From Coriaria nepalensis (Eukaryota; Streptophyta; Magnoliopsida; Cucurbitales; Coriariaceae), in assembly GCA_027186245.1 (NCBI GenBank), contig CP114481.1, positions 630,001 through 694,000 of the forward strand: DNA of 64,000 nucleotides, in the 5' to 3' direction. Below, piece after piece: positions 1 to 11,912 of the stretch. Below the pieces are notes generated by a model. It saw only the letters and a list, made by a program, of their open reading frames with translations. It made no database searches and was not told the origin of the DNA. Position 1 is the stretch's first letter; each line of letters starts with the position of its first letter. The translations under genes were made by a program, and so were the position numbers.

Positions 1-475
1 GAGCTTTACCATATTCCTTTGCGTTAACACAAGCGGATAAAAGGGTATTAAAGGATTTTACAGTTCGTTCACATTTTAAGTCAGGCAACTCGTCGAACAG
101 TTTGCGTGCATGATTGTACATACCAGCTATTCCATACAGTGCTATTAGGCGGACCGCAAAACCCTCGTCTTTGATGTTTTCGTACTTTTTTTGTGCTTCT
201 AGAATGTCGACGATCATGGATGTTTTATGTCCAGCGGCGAGTCGGCGCACGGTTGACTCATAGATGTCTTTCCGAAACCGGAAGCGGCGGGATTCGCAGT
301 TTAGCTTGAAATTTTCGACGAGTTTTTCGTACTGTTTATTTTTGGGGCGAGGGGGTTTTACGGAGGTGGAGGTGGTGCTTGTTCTAATGGCGGTTCTGAT
401 CGTTTCAGTTGTAGCAGAGGGCCGAGTGTTAACGAGACGGAGGAGACGACGATTGAAGGAAGAGGAAGAAGACAT
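1..475 (-). CDS. Pentatricopeptide repeat (PPR) protein, 5' part only
   Basis: Translation from the ATG at 475-473 stays open for 158 codons to the window edge, so only the N-terminal part is present. The first ~35 residues are rich in Ser, Thr and Arg and almost lack acidic residues (start MSSSSSFNRRLLRLVNTRPS), as in a mitochondrial presequence. A spacer follows, then helical repeat sequence from about residue 101 (AVRLIALYGIAGMYNHARKL, then FDELPD) and the start of the next repeat (VKSFNTLLSACVNAKEYGKA). That spacing and the A..LFDELP and FNTLL.AC signatures are typical of P-class PPR proteins, which bind organellar RNA. The short N-terminus resembles the small mitochondrial PPR group of Arabidopsis AT3G13160/AT1G55890 (from memory). 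No intron is seen in this part. Its exact RNA target cannot be judged. Confidence 0.85.
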   Translation of the reverse strand, partial: MSSSSSFNRRLLRLVNTRPSATTETIRTAIRTSTTSTSVKPPRPKNKQYEKLVENFKLNCESRRFRFRKDIYESTVRRLAAGHKTSMIVDILEAQKKYENIKDEGFAVRLIALYGIAGMYNHARKLFDELPDLKCERTVKSFNTLLSACVNAKEYGKA

Positions 476-760
476 TTTTGTTTTTCTTTCTGTTTAAAAT
501 TTTCGCGGCTTTACGTATGAAATTGAAACAGTGATGTAACCTAACGACATGTCGATTACAATAGGACAGATAACTGATTCCGTGTCTTGGTTATATTACA
601 TGTAGTAAACTAAAGTGGTACTCTTTCGTAGAGTACTGATATTAATGGATAATAAAAAAAATTATAATTTTATGAGTTATAATGATGGTAGTGTTAGATA
701 TATAAATGATGGTTTGAATATGTAGGCGGAGGAAACAGTTGTTGAGTTTTGGTTAAGATT
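476..760. other. Upstream region of the PPR gene
   Basis: No gene is visible. This stretch must hold the 5' UTR and promoter of the minus-strand PPR gene. A/T-rich stretches lie at about 640-720, but no TATA box can be assigned with confidence. Confidence 0.4.
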
Positions 761-840
761 GAGGATGATAAAAAGAACGAGAATAAAACAGAATGAGATG
801 GAGGATGATAAAAAGAACGAGAATAAAACAGAATGAGATG
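761..840. repeat. Exact 40-bp tandem duplication
   Basis: The 40 bases at 761-800 are repeated without change at 801-840, and the next ten bases start a third, diverging copy. The unit is purine-rich and reads as acidic residues on the + strand. It lies at the head of the Mutator-like relic and may be an in-frame expansion of its acidic region. Confidence 0.85.
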
Positions 841-1560
841 GAGGATGAGGTTGAAGATGACGGGGTAGAAGAAAATGGGAAGAATATGGTAATTATTTCT
901 TTCAGGATGACTAGTTTGAGGCTTACTTCTGACATATCTAGTATTTTATGCTTAAGAGGATCTAGATCTGATACCGGTTCTCAAGTTTTCGCCACCTATT
1001 AATACTGAACCCATGGTATAAAGTATTAATTTTTTCGGTATTGGAAGCAATTTACTCCAGATTGCTTCTTCTCAATTAAGTGTTGATGAGTTTTAAGAGG
1101 ATCTAGATCTGATACCGGTTCTCAAGTTTTCACCACCTATTAATACTCAACCCGTGGTATAAAGTACTAATTTTTTCGGTATTAGAAGCAATTTACTCCA
1201 GATTGCTTCTTCTCAATCAAGTGGAGATGAGTTTTATTATACTCAGTTCTTTGAGTCGAAGAATGCGCTAAAGATGAGTCTACAGATTCATGTGAATCAA
1301 TGGAATTTTGAATTCGAAGTGAAAAAGTCAATTGAGACTACTACATATACTTTCAGTTGCGTAGACCCAAATTACAAGTGGATGTTCCGTATTCCGTGTT
1401 TCGAGAAAAAAAGATTGTTCATTTTTATAACTTTGAACTTATAAAGATAAATACACATGTAACTTTGACTACTTATATAACAAATATAGGCAAACATCCG
1501 CATTGGTAATTGTATGACATACACGATAATAGGCCGAGTACGGCATCCTCTAGAGCAAAA
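793..1560 (+). pseudogene. Mutator-like (MULE/MuDR) transposase, N-terminal relic
   Basis: On the + strand at 1222-1420 the translation reads DEFYYTQFFESKNALKMSLQ, then NFEFEVKKS...YTFSCVDPNYKWMFRI. This is the N-terminal MuDR module of plant MULE transposases, whose usual pattern is F.SK..LK.A......F.FKVKKS....Y...CVD..CKWR. The CVD.NCKWR motif is kept as CVDPNYKWMF. A further HTC-like stretch (KYTCNFDYLYNKYRQ) follows in another frame at about 1445-1500. Upstream is an acidic region (EMEDEVEDDGVEENGK). Frameshifts and stops break the frame, and no DDE catalytic domain follows because the reading changes to hAT-like sequence. I read it as a dead fragment. Confidence 0.6.
954..1235. repeat. 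141-bp tandem duplication inside the MULE relic
   Basis: The segment from 954 to 1094 is repeated from 1095 to 1235 with only a few substitutions. Both copies start with AAGAGGATCTAGATCTGATA and end in a GATGAGTTTT run. Only the second copy continues into the recognisable MuDR N-terminal domain. The low divergence suggests the duplication is younger than most of the decay around it. Confidence 0.85.
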
Positions 1561-1619
1561 TGTAAGAAAAGTACTTTGCAAGTCTGGAATTGTTTTGAAG
1601 AAATGTATCAACCAAAAAA

Positions 1620-2960
1620 ATTGTAAAATGGTAAGATGGTTGTATGCAAGGTATGTAAGAAAATATTAACTACAAAATTGACGGGTAGTAAGAAAATACC
1701 CAGTCCAGGAATGTCTTAAACTTAGATTTCTTTTCAACCTAATGGTACAATGTCTTCTTGGTCATATGATGATGCAAAAACTAGAAAAGGCTTAGCTAAA
1801 TTTATTATTATTTCTAATTTACCTATAAATTTTAATGAAAATGAATATTTTGAAGATTGTATTAAAATATGTTTTAATCTGCAATATAGTAAAAAAAATT
1901 AGAAATATAATTAAAAACGATTTAGAATAATATTTTAAAAAATGACATGGTGCTTTGAAATTATAATTAGGGGCACTTCAAGTTATCATTGTATTAACAT
2001 CAAATATTTGGAGTGCTCGATCCAAACAAAATTATTTATCTATAATCACACATTATTCAAATTTTGAATGGGTACTAAATAAAAAAAAATCATATGTTTT
2101 AGAGTAATTGAGTATGAGTATAACGTTAAAAATATTTCTGAAATTTTTTTACAAGTTTTAGATGAGTTTGATATAAAACGTATAATATCAATTATCTTAG
2201 ATAATGTTTTTGCGAACATGATAACTATAATTTTTTTACAATATGAATTAGATGATTATAATGGTGAAATATTTTTGCATCAACGATATGGTTGTCATGT
2301 TAACAATCTTGTAATTAAAGAAGGTTTGGAATTGGTCGGTAAAGAAATTGAAAAAATTATAATCATTAGTTTGGCTAGATAATTCAAGTTTGTGTACTTT
2401 TACATTCAATACTTTTTGTACTTCGTTAAATAAGAAACCTGGAAAACTCTCTTGATATGAATATTAGATGGATTTCTACTTATTCTATGTTTAAGCATGC
2501 TCTTCCTTATAGTTATGAGATTAGTTTATTTTATTATTAGAAAAAATGTAGCACTATATTGTTTGATAATTATTGGAATACTAGAAAATTTACTAAAATT
2601 TTAGAAATTTTTTATAACTCTATTGTACTTTTTTTGTGTGTTTATTATCCTACTCCGCCGTTAATTCTTTTATAAGTTCTTAAAATTGCTATGATTTTTT
2701 GGCAAATATAATAGTAACGTTATTTTCAGACCTATTGTCAATAAATAAAATGAAGGTAAAATTTTTAAAATATTGGTTGGTCTGATATTCTGTTCTTATA
2801 TTTTTTATGAGTTATTTTAGATCATAAAATTAAACTTGATAGTTATAAGATAATTATTAATTTTATTGGTGATAACTTAAATTTTAATTATATTATTCAA
2901 ATTACTAACACTTTTAACAAGATGCATCAAGTTTTTAGTGATTATTACTGATTAAATAAA
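1620..2960 (+). pseudogene. hAT (Ac-like) transposase relic
   Basis: Broken reading frames keep the order of hAT transposase motifs. A BED-finger-like CKVCKK stretch lies near 1650. Then TSNIWSARSKQNYLSIITHY lies near 2005-2065 (family pattern TSDIWTSRS...YLSVTAHY). ISIILDNVFANMI is near 2190 (DN..AN motif), and GCHVNNLVIKEGLELVGKEI near 2290 (CA.H.LNL.VK.GL). IRWISTYSMFKHAL is near 2464 (RWNSTY.ML). Many stops and frame changes are present, so it cannot be active. The C-terminal dimerisation domain is not clearly recognisable, so the 3' limit is a guess. Confidence 0.65.
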
Positions 2961-4351
2961 ATCATTAATAATAAGTGGAATTATTATCGTGTTTACGAGA
3001 TTAAAAACATGTCACTAAAAGAGATAAACATTACATGAAAAGTGAGGACTTACACAAAACTTTTGATTCTTTATACCTTCTTAATAGCATAGGAGATAGT
3101 TCTGAATTTTATAAAATATGATTTGTAACTATAAATTTATAATTTTTTATTAAATGCTTCTTTGTAAGTTCTAGTTTTTCTTACCTAAGGCCAAGATATT
3201 TTTTTTTTACAGAATTATCTAAAAATTAATAATACACAATAAAATTTTATTTCACCAAATAGTATTTTTAGAATTTATTTATTTATAATTGTAATTATTA
3301 ATTATACTATCTTCTAAATTACTAAATAAAAATTCATAAATAATTAATAATATACAAATTTTATAAATAAATTAATTTTCAAAATAATTATAAATTAAAA
3401 ATATATAAAAAACAATAATGTACGGTCAGGCCCATGCCGAGCACAGGACGACACAACACATATACAACCCATTTACTAGGCTCATGCCATGTCGTGTCAT
3501 TCCCTTGGTTGTGGGCCTAGGCCCAAGCACAACACAAAATGTATCGAGCATCCTGGCACGCTTTGCAGGCTCTACTAGCTACCCGCCGGCGGAGCAGATA
3601 AGGCAGTTAGTTTCATTGAAAATTGGGGCCAGTGAATACCCACTCGTCATGATATCCATTGGATAATTCAATAGATACCGTTATCCGGCCCCTTTAAATC
3701 AAATTCTTTCTTCCCAAAAAATTCCTTTAAAAAGCTGGGCAGGGCGGATAACCGCCCTATCCATGGCGGAGCGAACAGGGCCAGGGCAATTACCCTTAGC
3801 CCAAAAAAGCTAACAGGCGTTTATCCACCCTTTGCACAACCCCTCAGGCGGTGTCTTTAGCCCATCTGTTTTAATCCCTTGCAAGCATCTATAGCAGCAT
3901 CCAAACAAGCATGAATTCAATGATACAACAAATCAAACTTCCAAGAAATTTTAGATCAGCATTAAAATTCTTCAAAGACTACAAGAGTTTCTACATAACA
4001 TCATCACTGAAACAGAGTGCTACATTTAACCAGAATCAGATGAACATAAATTGCACAAAACATACATGAAAGAGCATTCTTCTGTTCAAAATCAGACGTA
4101 TAAACAGAATATTGCATCCCAAGCTAAATGGACCGCGCATGATTTAGGAACTGAAGAAAGCATGAGGTATTAAACCATGGTATAATCCCAAGAGAATTTC
4201 TAAGAGAAAACTGTGTCTACAGTGGACGGATCCATCTCAGGGGTCTTTGGTAGTTTTATAGTAGAGGAGGTGGAGGATGATTATCCTATAATCTAAAGCA
4301 ATTGCGTGAAAAAGTAACCCAAAAATAAACCATATACTTAAAATCATTACC
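2961..4351. other. AT-rich stretch, then a transposon-like GC island and the MORF9 3' side
   Basis: 2961-3410 is AT-rich and continues the decayed hAT zone. 3418-3850 is abruptly richer in G+C, with repeated short words such as GGCCCATGCC/GGCCTAGGCCC and a near-palindrome GGGCGGATAACCGCCCTATCC. These resemble subterminal repeats of hAT elements, but I cannot fix ends or a target-site duplication. 3850-4351 probably contains the 3' UTR of the minus-strand MORF9 gene, including a likely intron that starts two bases after the stop codon (donor AAG/GTAATG on the minus strand). Confidence 0.4.
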
Positions 4352-5772
4352 TTAACTAGAGTTTGGTTCTGAAGTAGTGGCACCTTGTCTTGGTCTCCTC
4401 CGTTCGGGAGGTGGGCCATCTCTTCGTCTTTCATACCTTCTACTCTCATACTTTGAACTACTACGTTTTGGTTGATAAGTAGGATACTTACAAGGAATTA
4501 TCTCTCCGTTGATATACTTATCACCTAAATAAATTAAGGAAAACATAAAAAAATCATTTTTAGTCCATAAAAATATGCACATTTACTTGCCATAGAAGTA
4601 AAAATTGTAATCACAAGTAACCAATATTTAACCTCCATAATCTTTATTTTTAACATCAATGTAAGAATCTGGTAATACCCATAGAACCCCTGGCAATCCT
4701 ACAAAATGAAAAAGACACAAAACAACAAAAGGGTTATGATATGGAAATTAAAATTTGGGAACTACGAAAAATTTTGGGCTATGGTATTAGTATATAGTAC
4801 CCTTAAACTTTTCAGACGTTTCTTCATCCACAGTGCATTGGAATCCAGTGTACGTGGTTGTACTAAAAGCATACATATTCTTCTTTGCTTCTTCCATGCT
4901 AACACAAAATACAAAATAAATCAAATTTTGATCAAAATAATAGCTATGGTTATAAAACATATATTTCATCTCTTTCAGATGCATTTCCTTTCACCATTTC
5001 TTTCTCCTCCTTTCAAAAAACTAAAATATTTCTCAAAAGTACATTATACACTGTTTTGATCACTCCATCATTTTCCTCACTTTCTCTCTTTCTTTTCTTC
5101 GTATAAGATAAAAATTATCAAATAAGCATAAGTTTATATGATCTGCACACCAAAATTCAACCAAAAGAGAAAAAGATTCCAAACATGCATTTCCTTTTCC
5201 CCAAACTTTCTCAGCACCCAAAGAGAGTAAGTAACAAAACCAAAAATAAATATTAAAATGAAACCCACTAAGCTAAGGTCTTATGACCTTTAAATAATTC
5301 AAACACAACCCAACAAAAAAAAAAATATACAATCCTAAGATTATGGGCATCCAAACAGAGAATTGAACATAACCCACAAGCAAATTCAATCAATAAACAC
5401 TAAAAGGAACATCTAAAAAGATTCAAACCTTCCCAAAACAGTGACGAGGGTATTGAGGTAAGTATCGATCATTTGCTCTCTAGTTGGCGCAGGGTCTTTA
5501 GGGAACTCCATAACGATCAACCAATGATTATAATCACATCCAGGGAGCATAATGGTTTCTCTAGGCTCGCTACTACTGCTTCTTTTCGCCGAGTAATCTC
5601 CATCCAGAGCAGCCCTAATCAACGGTCGAGATTGAGCGGCAGCCGTGTTTGAATACGGTCGGCTCCATTGGAAATGAAGGAAACGAGGAGGAGAGCTAAG
5701 AGTGAAATTCTTGAAATTGAAGTTTAGGGTTTTAGGAGTGAGAGAGAGAGTAAGATTTGTCACTGTCGCCAT
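4352..5772 (-). CDS. MORF9: Multiple organellar RNA editing factor 9-like (MORF9/RIP9), plastid
   Basis: MORF/RIP proteins join PPR proteins in C-to-U RNA-editing complexes, and MORF9 acts in plastids. Four exons were read by hand: 5772-5429, 4898-4801, 4698-4633 and 4524-4352. All borders are GT/AG and the phases agree, giving 226 residues. After a Ser/Thr/Arg-rich transit-like N-terminus of about 50 residues comes the MORF box: [20 protein letters not shown], then [20 protein letters not shown] and [20 protein letters not shown]. It ends with [20 protein letters not shown] and [20 protein letters not shown]. The basic/Pro-rich tail ([19 protein letters not shown]) and the length match Arabidopsis MORF9 rather than MORF2. 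The start is the first ATG before the transit-like segment. Confidence 0.93.
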
Positions 5773-6620
5773 TGGGGTAGAGCTTCTTAGCCGATTGTAT
5801 TTTGCCCGAGTTGTTGTAGATAAGGTGTAGAAGATGACAATTGGTGAGGGTCGGTCATTTTGTTTTCGAATACGGCGCCGTTTCGTAAATTGGGCTCAAC
5901 ATATTGGGTCCAGTCCAGTAAAGCCCATGTACACTCAGCGGACAGCGAACCAAAGTGGACAAAGTATAGAAGCAATAAAAGACTTGGGCCAACATTTGTG
6001 GGTTATTATTGCCTTAATTTGTTTAATTCATATTGGGCCGAAGTTTCTTCAATTCTAGTGGAATCAGAATTGAGTCGAGATTGTAATTTATATGTTCGTC
6101 ACTTTGTCATCGATAAAGTATTATATCATAGTCTCATAGATACATAGTGGTAGTAGACTGGACGGTGAGAATTTGAAAATGATGATGATTGGGAATGACG
6201 GTGGTGGTGGTCAGAATATTGGTGGCGGTGCCGATAATAGTGATAAGTTAACAATAGTGGTATTGTGGAATCTATTGTGCATGTATTTGAAAAAAAAATA
6301 AAAAAATAAATGTATAAACTCAAAATAATGTAATACATAAAGAATCATATTGAAAATATATGTCACACTTAAAAAGGGAAATCTGATTTCTCAATATACA
6401 TGGGATATATTTGTTAAGACATATCCCACTCTAAAGAAAAGTGAAATGGATGGAAGCCTTAGATTTCTATATAATATCATAGGCAAATCCAATACGTGTT
6501 AGACTAACCATTATATATGTACCATGTCATTCATATAGAAAAAGTTAATTTATAGACTTAAAATAATGTAATAAGTAAGAAACCGTATTGAAAATTATAT
6601 AATCTCACATTTGAAAGGAA
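5773..6620. other. MORF9 promoter side and short repeat-rich spacer
   Basis: No coding sequence is supported. 5773-5900 should hold the MORF9 5' UTR and core promoter. Two diverged copies of a motif containing AAAATAATGTAATA occur near 6318-6385 and 6555-6630, which suggests local duplication of noncoding sequence. Confidence 0.4.
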
Positions 6621-6623
6621 AGT

Positions 6624-7085
6624 TATTACAATCTTAAAACCTAAAGAATGATTCATCCCAAAAAATTAATCGAATAGGTGAGAGAATCCTAAAACTTTAA
6701 GAACTTGCATCAATTTTCTTATATAAATAATGTGAGATTACATATTATTGCACACATCTTAACAAGCCGACATTTGCGGCGGCCTACTCTAGATAGATTT
6801 CACTCCAGAGCGTGACAGGCACTAGGTAACCCTTTCACAAGTTGCCCCTTTCGCACTCACAATTGCTCATTCTCAATAATTTTCACTCTGAACTTTTATA
6901 AGTATAAGATTGTCATTTATCAAATTACTTTTTTTCACTGCTTCGACTCTTAAGGAAAATACCAAATATTATAATCTTAAAATTTAAGTAATAACTCATT
7001 CCAAAAAATCAGTTTAATAAATAAAGAAAATCTCAAAACTTTAAAAATTTACATCAATTTTCCTATGCAGTTGACTAATTACATA
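6624..7085. repeat. Diverged direct repeat pair of about 125 bp
   Basis: 6624-6750 and 6960-7085 share the same order of words. Both contain AATCTTAAAA, then TCAT(C/T)CCAAAAAAT, then a run ending AAAACTTTAA, then CATCAATTTTC, and finally GATTACATATTA or an equivalent. By eye they are about three-quarters identical. The ~200 bp between them holds a G+C-richer patch (6770-6850). They may be remnants of an unclassified transposable element. Confidence 0.6.
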
Positions 7086-9875
7086 TTAATTCTTAATTAG
7101 ATAGTTCCAAGATTAGGTAGCAGCTTGTTACATCAGAAATAAGTAAAGTAATATCAAATCCATGTACAATAAATTAATCCAAAAAAAAAAAAGACCTAAA
7201 ATGATATATAAAATAATGCGTTACTTAGTATTATACTGTAATTACTCCTTGACCAATTGGTTTGTATGTTAATACTATATATATATATATATATATAAAA
7301 CAGAAGTCTAGAAGAAGAAATGAAGAACAGTAAACAAAGAAAGAAGCAAAACAAACCTTGTTCATATCTGTCTTGTCTTTCTTAACAGCCAGTATGGCTG
7401 TATGGAGCATAGAAATTATTATAATTATTCTTTTTTTTTTTTTTTGGCCAAATGGGAACTAGTAATTATTATTGTTATTGAACTATATAATAGACCTTGC
7501 AATTTTGTGCATCTTTTTCTTCATTTTTTAAGCAAACCGGATTAGGTCTAACCCATTTCTCAACTCCATTAAATGATACGATCCTCTCAAATTAGAGATC
7601 GGTTAAATTCATATAAATTTACTAAATATAGTAACAAATAATATAGATCATTTTAACATTTTGTATTATTAATTATATTTAATAAATTTAATTATTATTC
7701 AATTTGAGAGTAGCTCAACTCTATATAATATAAAGTTATTATTTGTATTGGTATGATTTATTATTACGTCCTAATCATATTTTATTATAAATATTATATA
7801 TTATATTACTTATTATATAATTATAATACTAATAAATACAGATCTACCATCTATATATATATATATAAAGAATATTCTTGTGAGAATTTAGTATGTCCAT
7901 GAAGCTTAATAAAATGTAATAATTCGTCTCTTTGATCACACGCTTTTCCATTTTGAGTTTGAAAAGAAAGCAAAGTGGGCGGCTCCTCCATTTTTTGTTA
8001 ATTTTTTCTGCCATTTATTTGAGTTTATGTTTGACTTTGCACGTTGAATTCACAACACACATGACATGAACCAGTCATTATCGATTTACCAGGAGGCTTC
8101 AATTTCCGACCACTTGGTCAACTCTTAGCCACACATCGATACCACAACTGATAATTACTCTTTCCTTATTTATTTATTTTGTAACTCTTACATATATTTT
8201 GTCCAGGAAAACGTGTACTGCCACGTGATTCGTGGTACTTTACCAATATTCCTCTGGGTCCCACCTTAAGGGCACGTGTCATCATAGTAGATTGTCGTCG
8301 TGTACACCTCAAGGTTGCGTCACCTTGACATCAGTTTCATTATGAGCATGCAAGTGATTTAATCTAATTAATACAATCAACACAAGCACACAAAAAAAAA
8401 ATACATATACGGACTTCGACTATACTCTTATATATTTGGTACGCATCAATTGTGGCCAAAATCAAAGCTCACAAATTAAAATGACTCATACTACTAATTA
8501 GTTTTGTAGGTATCGTATGTCATGTCTTTTCAAGTGAAAAAATACTATATCAACTCTATCCAATTATCCAAAATACTATTTAGATTGTGAAAAAAACTTT
8601 TAATATTATCAAAGATCGTATCGATCTTCTCGTGTAATTATTATGAGAATCTTATTATTTCAAATTTATTTGAAAATATCGATGATTATCCTTTTTTTTT
8701 TTTAACTTAAAAGACTAATAAAAAAAGGTATTAATATGCTTTTTTAATTCATATGTAATTTGATTTTTATAAATTTATTTATATATAATTTTTTATTAAT
8801 ATTTTAGTCATAATATAATTTGAATAATTTTTTAAAATTTATATATTAAAATTCGATCATATGAGTAAAAAAATCTCTTTTGAATTATATCGGAATTAAA
8901 AATAGAATAATAAAAATATATAAATTTATAAAAAATAAATTATTTAAAAATGAATTGACCCAATATATATATTTATTTATTTATTTAAATAAAAAAAAGA
9001 ACCGGATGAGTTTATGAGAAGGTTGAAAACAAGGTTTGGTTTGGTTTGGTTTGGTTTTTTTTTCCTTCTTTTCAAGAAACAAGGTTTGATTAGTTGTAGT
9101 TAATAAGAGAAATTTTAAGGTGAACAACTATGTTTATGGAGCGGTAAGAGAAGTCATGCCGGATGACAGGAGCATATGTATGGCTAGCAAGAGGGGTCCA
9201 AAGGAAGGCATTTTTGATTCCATTAGGGCTTAACAAGACAGAAGAGAAAGTCCAAGATATGAATGCGTATGTGAGTGTGACCTAATTCACTTTATTCATC
9301 AACACCAAAAAGAAAACGACCACACCCGATCGCCTCTTTGTCATAAGAATGGTCAATCTATCTTACCTAATGTAAGGTGACGATCTAGTTAATGCAATTT
9401 AAGGTCATTGAGATTTTACTTTTTACATCATTCCATAACTTCTAAAAAGTGAGAAACTTGTTAGGTTATGGTAATGAATAGGTAAGGTAACAAGAGAGAG
9501 AGAGAGTAATGTCATCCACGTCAGCATGCCAAGTGTTAAGTGGGCCCAAAATCCAAATAGGCCGTGAAGATTCCATGATAAGGGAGTAACGAAATTGACG
9601 GTTAAAAATGCAAAGGAGCTAGCTAGGTCGGTCAACACGATGCATATATTATAAGACATTTTATTTGTACGTGTGAACCAAGCCAAAACGAAAATGATTG
9701 TAAAGGAAGAACCTTGTAGTCCCCAATCGGCCTTTGACTCTTTTTAATTCCTGCTCAATCGTCAGACCCCACGTGTCTCGCACACTTCCCCGTGTGGGTC
9801 CTATATTAACTCATTACGTTTCTCTTTTGGCCTAACTACATTTTAGCCTAATTTAGTTAATGAAATATAATGATT
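7086..9875. other. Gene-free AT-rich region with simple repeats
   Basis: I see no gene. It contains a (TA)n run at about 7275-7297, another near 7854-7866, homopolymer T runs and a (GGTTT)n stretch at about 9036-9058. ACGTG-core motifs cluster at 8210-8280 and again near 9765-9800. They could be bZIP/bHLH sites, but they lie more than 2 kb from the nearest start codon. Long frames here contain no recognisable domain. Confidence 0.5.
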
Positions 9876-10665
9876 AGACTCCTAAACTAAAATTTGGAAA
9901 TAATTATACCAAATATTATGAATTTTTATAATTATAATTTTAAATTTAAATTATTATGAACTTTAGATTTTATATAACATAATTAAAAATCTTAAAATTT
10001 ACTCTAAATTTATATTTTATTTCATATTTAGTCCCAAAAATATATTTTTAATACTTTTGACCCACTTTTTTTTTAAAATTAATTTTACATATCTACACTA
10101 TTTCACCACCACATCCACTAATTTCTTCATTGTCACCTCCGCTGACTACCACTATTAAAAGCATTCTAAAATTATAAATCTTACAAATTAAAAAATTTAT
10201 ATTGATCGAGGTATCCAAATTAATTTTAAAACTTTTTCAGATATCCAAAAAAGAAAGATTTTTTTATCAAAGAATAATAGTGTTGGTGAAGAGTGAGAAA
10301 ATAAATTTTTTTTTTTTTTCTATTTGGACGGAGGAAAGTGAAATTTGAAAATATAAATATAAAAGTTGGTTTTAAAATTAATAAAATTTTTTGTTTATTA
10401 AATTTAAAATTTTAAAATATTTCCAATGGCGGTAAAGCGGTGGAAAAATAATTCATGGAGGTAGAGGTGAAATGGTATAGAGATAAAAATTTGATTTAAA
10501 AAATATATAGGTCAAAAGCATGAAAAATAAAATTTTGGGGCAGAAAGTATAAGAAAGTATAAATTTGGAGTAAATTTTAAAATTTCAGATTATTTTATAT
10601 ATTATAAACTTAAGTATAAAATTATGATATTTATTATAATTATCTCAAAAATTAAGAAATTAATT
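9876..10665. mobile_element. Foldback (long inverted repeat) element, ~790 bp
   Basis: The left arm (about 9876-10180) is matched in reverse complement by the right arm (about 10410-10665). For example, AAAATTTACTCTAAATTTAT on the left pairs with the reverse complement of ATAAATTTGGAGTAAATTTT on the right. TACTTTTGACCCACTTTTT pairs with a region around AGGTCAAAAGCATG, and CTATTTCACC with GGTGAAATGGTATAG. The inner part also pairs partly, leaving only a short loop near 10250-10320. Nothing in it codes for protein. This is the structure of a non-autonomous foldback/MITE-type DNA transposon. Termini and target-site duplication are not resolved. Confidence 0.7.
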
Positions 10666-11490
10666 ATAATTTCCCCTTTTTTTTTCAAAACAAAGCTCTC
10701 TGATTGACATTGCCAAACTGCAAACTGCAAACTGCAAACGGCAATGGAATTTCTGTACGTACAAGAAGAAAAAAAATTCAGTTCAATTAAAAAAAAGTTG
10801 CCAAATTTTCAAGGACATAAGCCGTTGACTATAATAGTTAGTTTAAATCTAAAGCGGCTGACTACTCTAGACACTAGGATAAGAATTAAGAATTGATATG
10901 GTCAACAAGAGAGAGTGAAATGAATGTTCATTTTCATCGCATTTTTCCTCGAAAATCTGTAATTCATGGATCAAACCTAACTATGTTTATTGACTCTATA
11001 TGACACAAGTCAACCATTTTGTTCATAAGTCAGCTAAAAATTATAATAATTAATCTAAGGTTCAAGTAAAATTTGTGTATTCCATATTATTACTACATTT
11101 TGTGGATCTAATCTATACAATAATTAATCCATTTAAATAATGTCAAGTTCTTGAGCCCACTAATTTTTTAAATAAATTTAATTTATAGTAAATTTATTAA
11201 TTATAATTATAATTATATATATATATATTAAATTAATATTTATAACTAGGATCGATTAGAATTTATTAAAAATTTTCTATAAATATTATCTACATTCATA
11301 TTTAGTTGTCCACCTCTATTTATTTATATAAATAAATAATGATATTCCATCTTACTCTAATTATTGGCCTCACATATATACATGTGAAATTTATGTTCTT
11401 TCTAGAATCAAATTAAACATACAATACGTACGGTGGTACCATGTAATTATACAACTAGTCCTATTCAAAATCGATTCATATTCCTTCCTC

Positions 11491-11521
<31 letters not shown>

Positions 11522-11755
11522 AAAAAAAAAGACATTAATTCTCCACCATAAAAGAAAATAAAACTTATGATCGAACTATAAATACATTAATTAAATACTC
11601 AAAGTAGGAATTAAGTTCTCTCTCTTTCTCACACTCACTTTTCTCCGACTCCTCCAATCCATCCAATCAATAATTATCCTCTCCAAAGGTCAACCATATT
11701 CCGATTAGCTTAATTTCCACTGTCCTTACTCATCATAAAATATATATTTACGTAT

Positions 11756-11799
<44 letters not shown>

Positions 11800-11912
11800 T
11801 GTATATGTATATCGACCACCACAGAGAAAGACATATACAGAGAAAGAGAGAAAGAAAACAAGAACAAGACCATTAGAATATATATTATATATATTACTAC
11901 ACCCCTTGGGCT
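10666..11912. other. Upstream region of the bHLH gene
   Basis: No coding sequence is seen. It contains an uninterrupted A29 run at 11491-11519 followed by a second A10 block, a (TA)n run at 11759-11796, and CT-rich sequence near 11620-11660 that would suit a 5' leader or promoter. The last ~150 bases before 11913 are purine-rich and probably form the 5' UTR. Confidence 0.45.
11759..11796. repeat. (TA)n microsatellite
   Basis: An uninterrupted run of alternating T and A, about 19 units long, lies ~120 bases before the bHLH start codon. It would be a variable marker and could affect the core promoter. Confidence 0.95.

Noticed and set aside
264..497. 77-codon frame on the + strand near the left edge
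   Set aside because: It lies exactly antisense to the N-terminal part of the PPR gene and has no domain.
9423..9686. 87-codon hydrophobic frame on the minus strand
   Set aside because: No family resemblance, no promoter or splice context, and it lies in gene-free AT-rich DNA. Hydrophobic frames arise easily from T-rich sequence.
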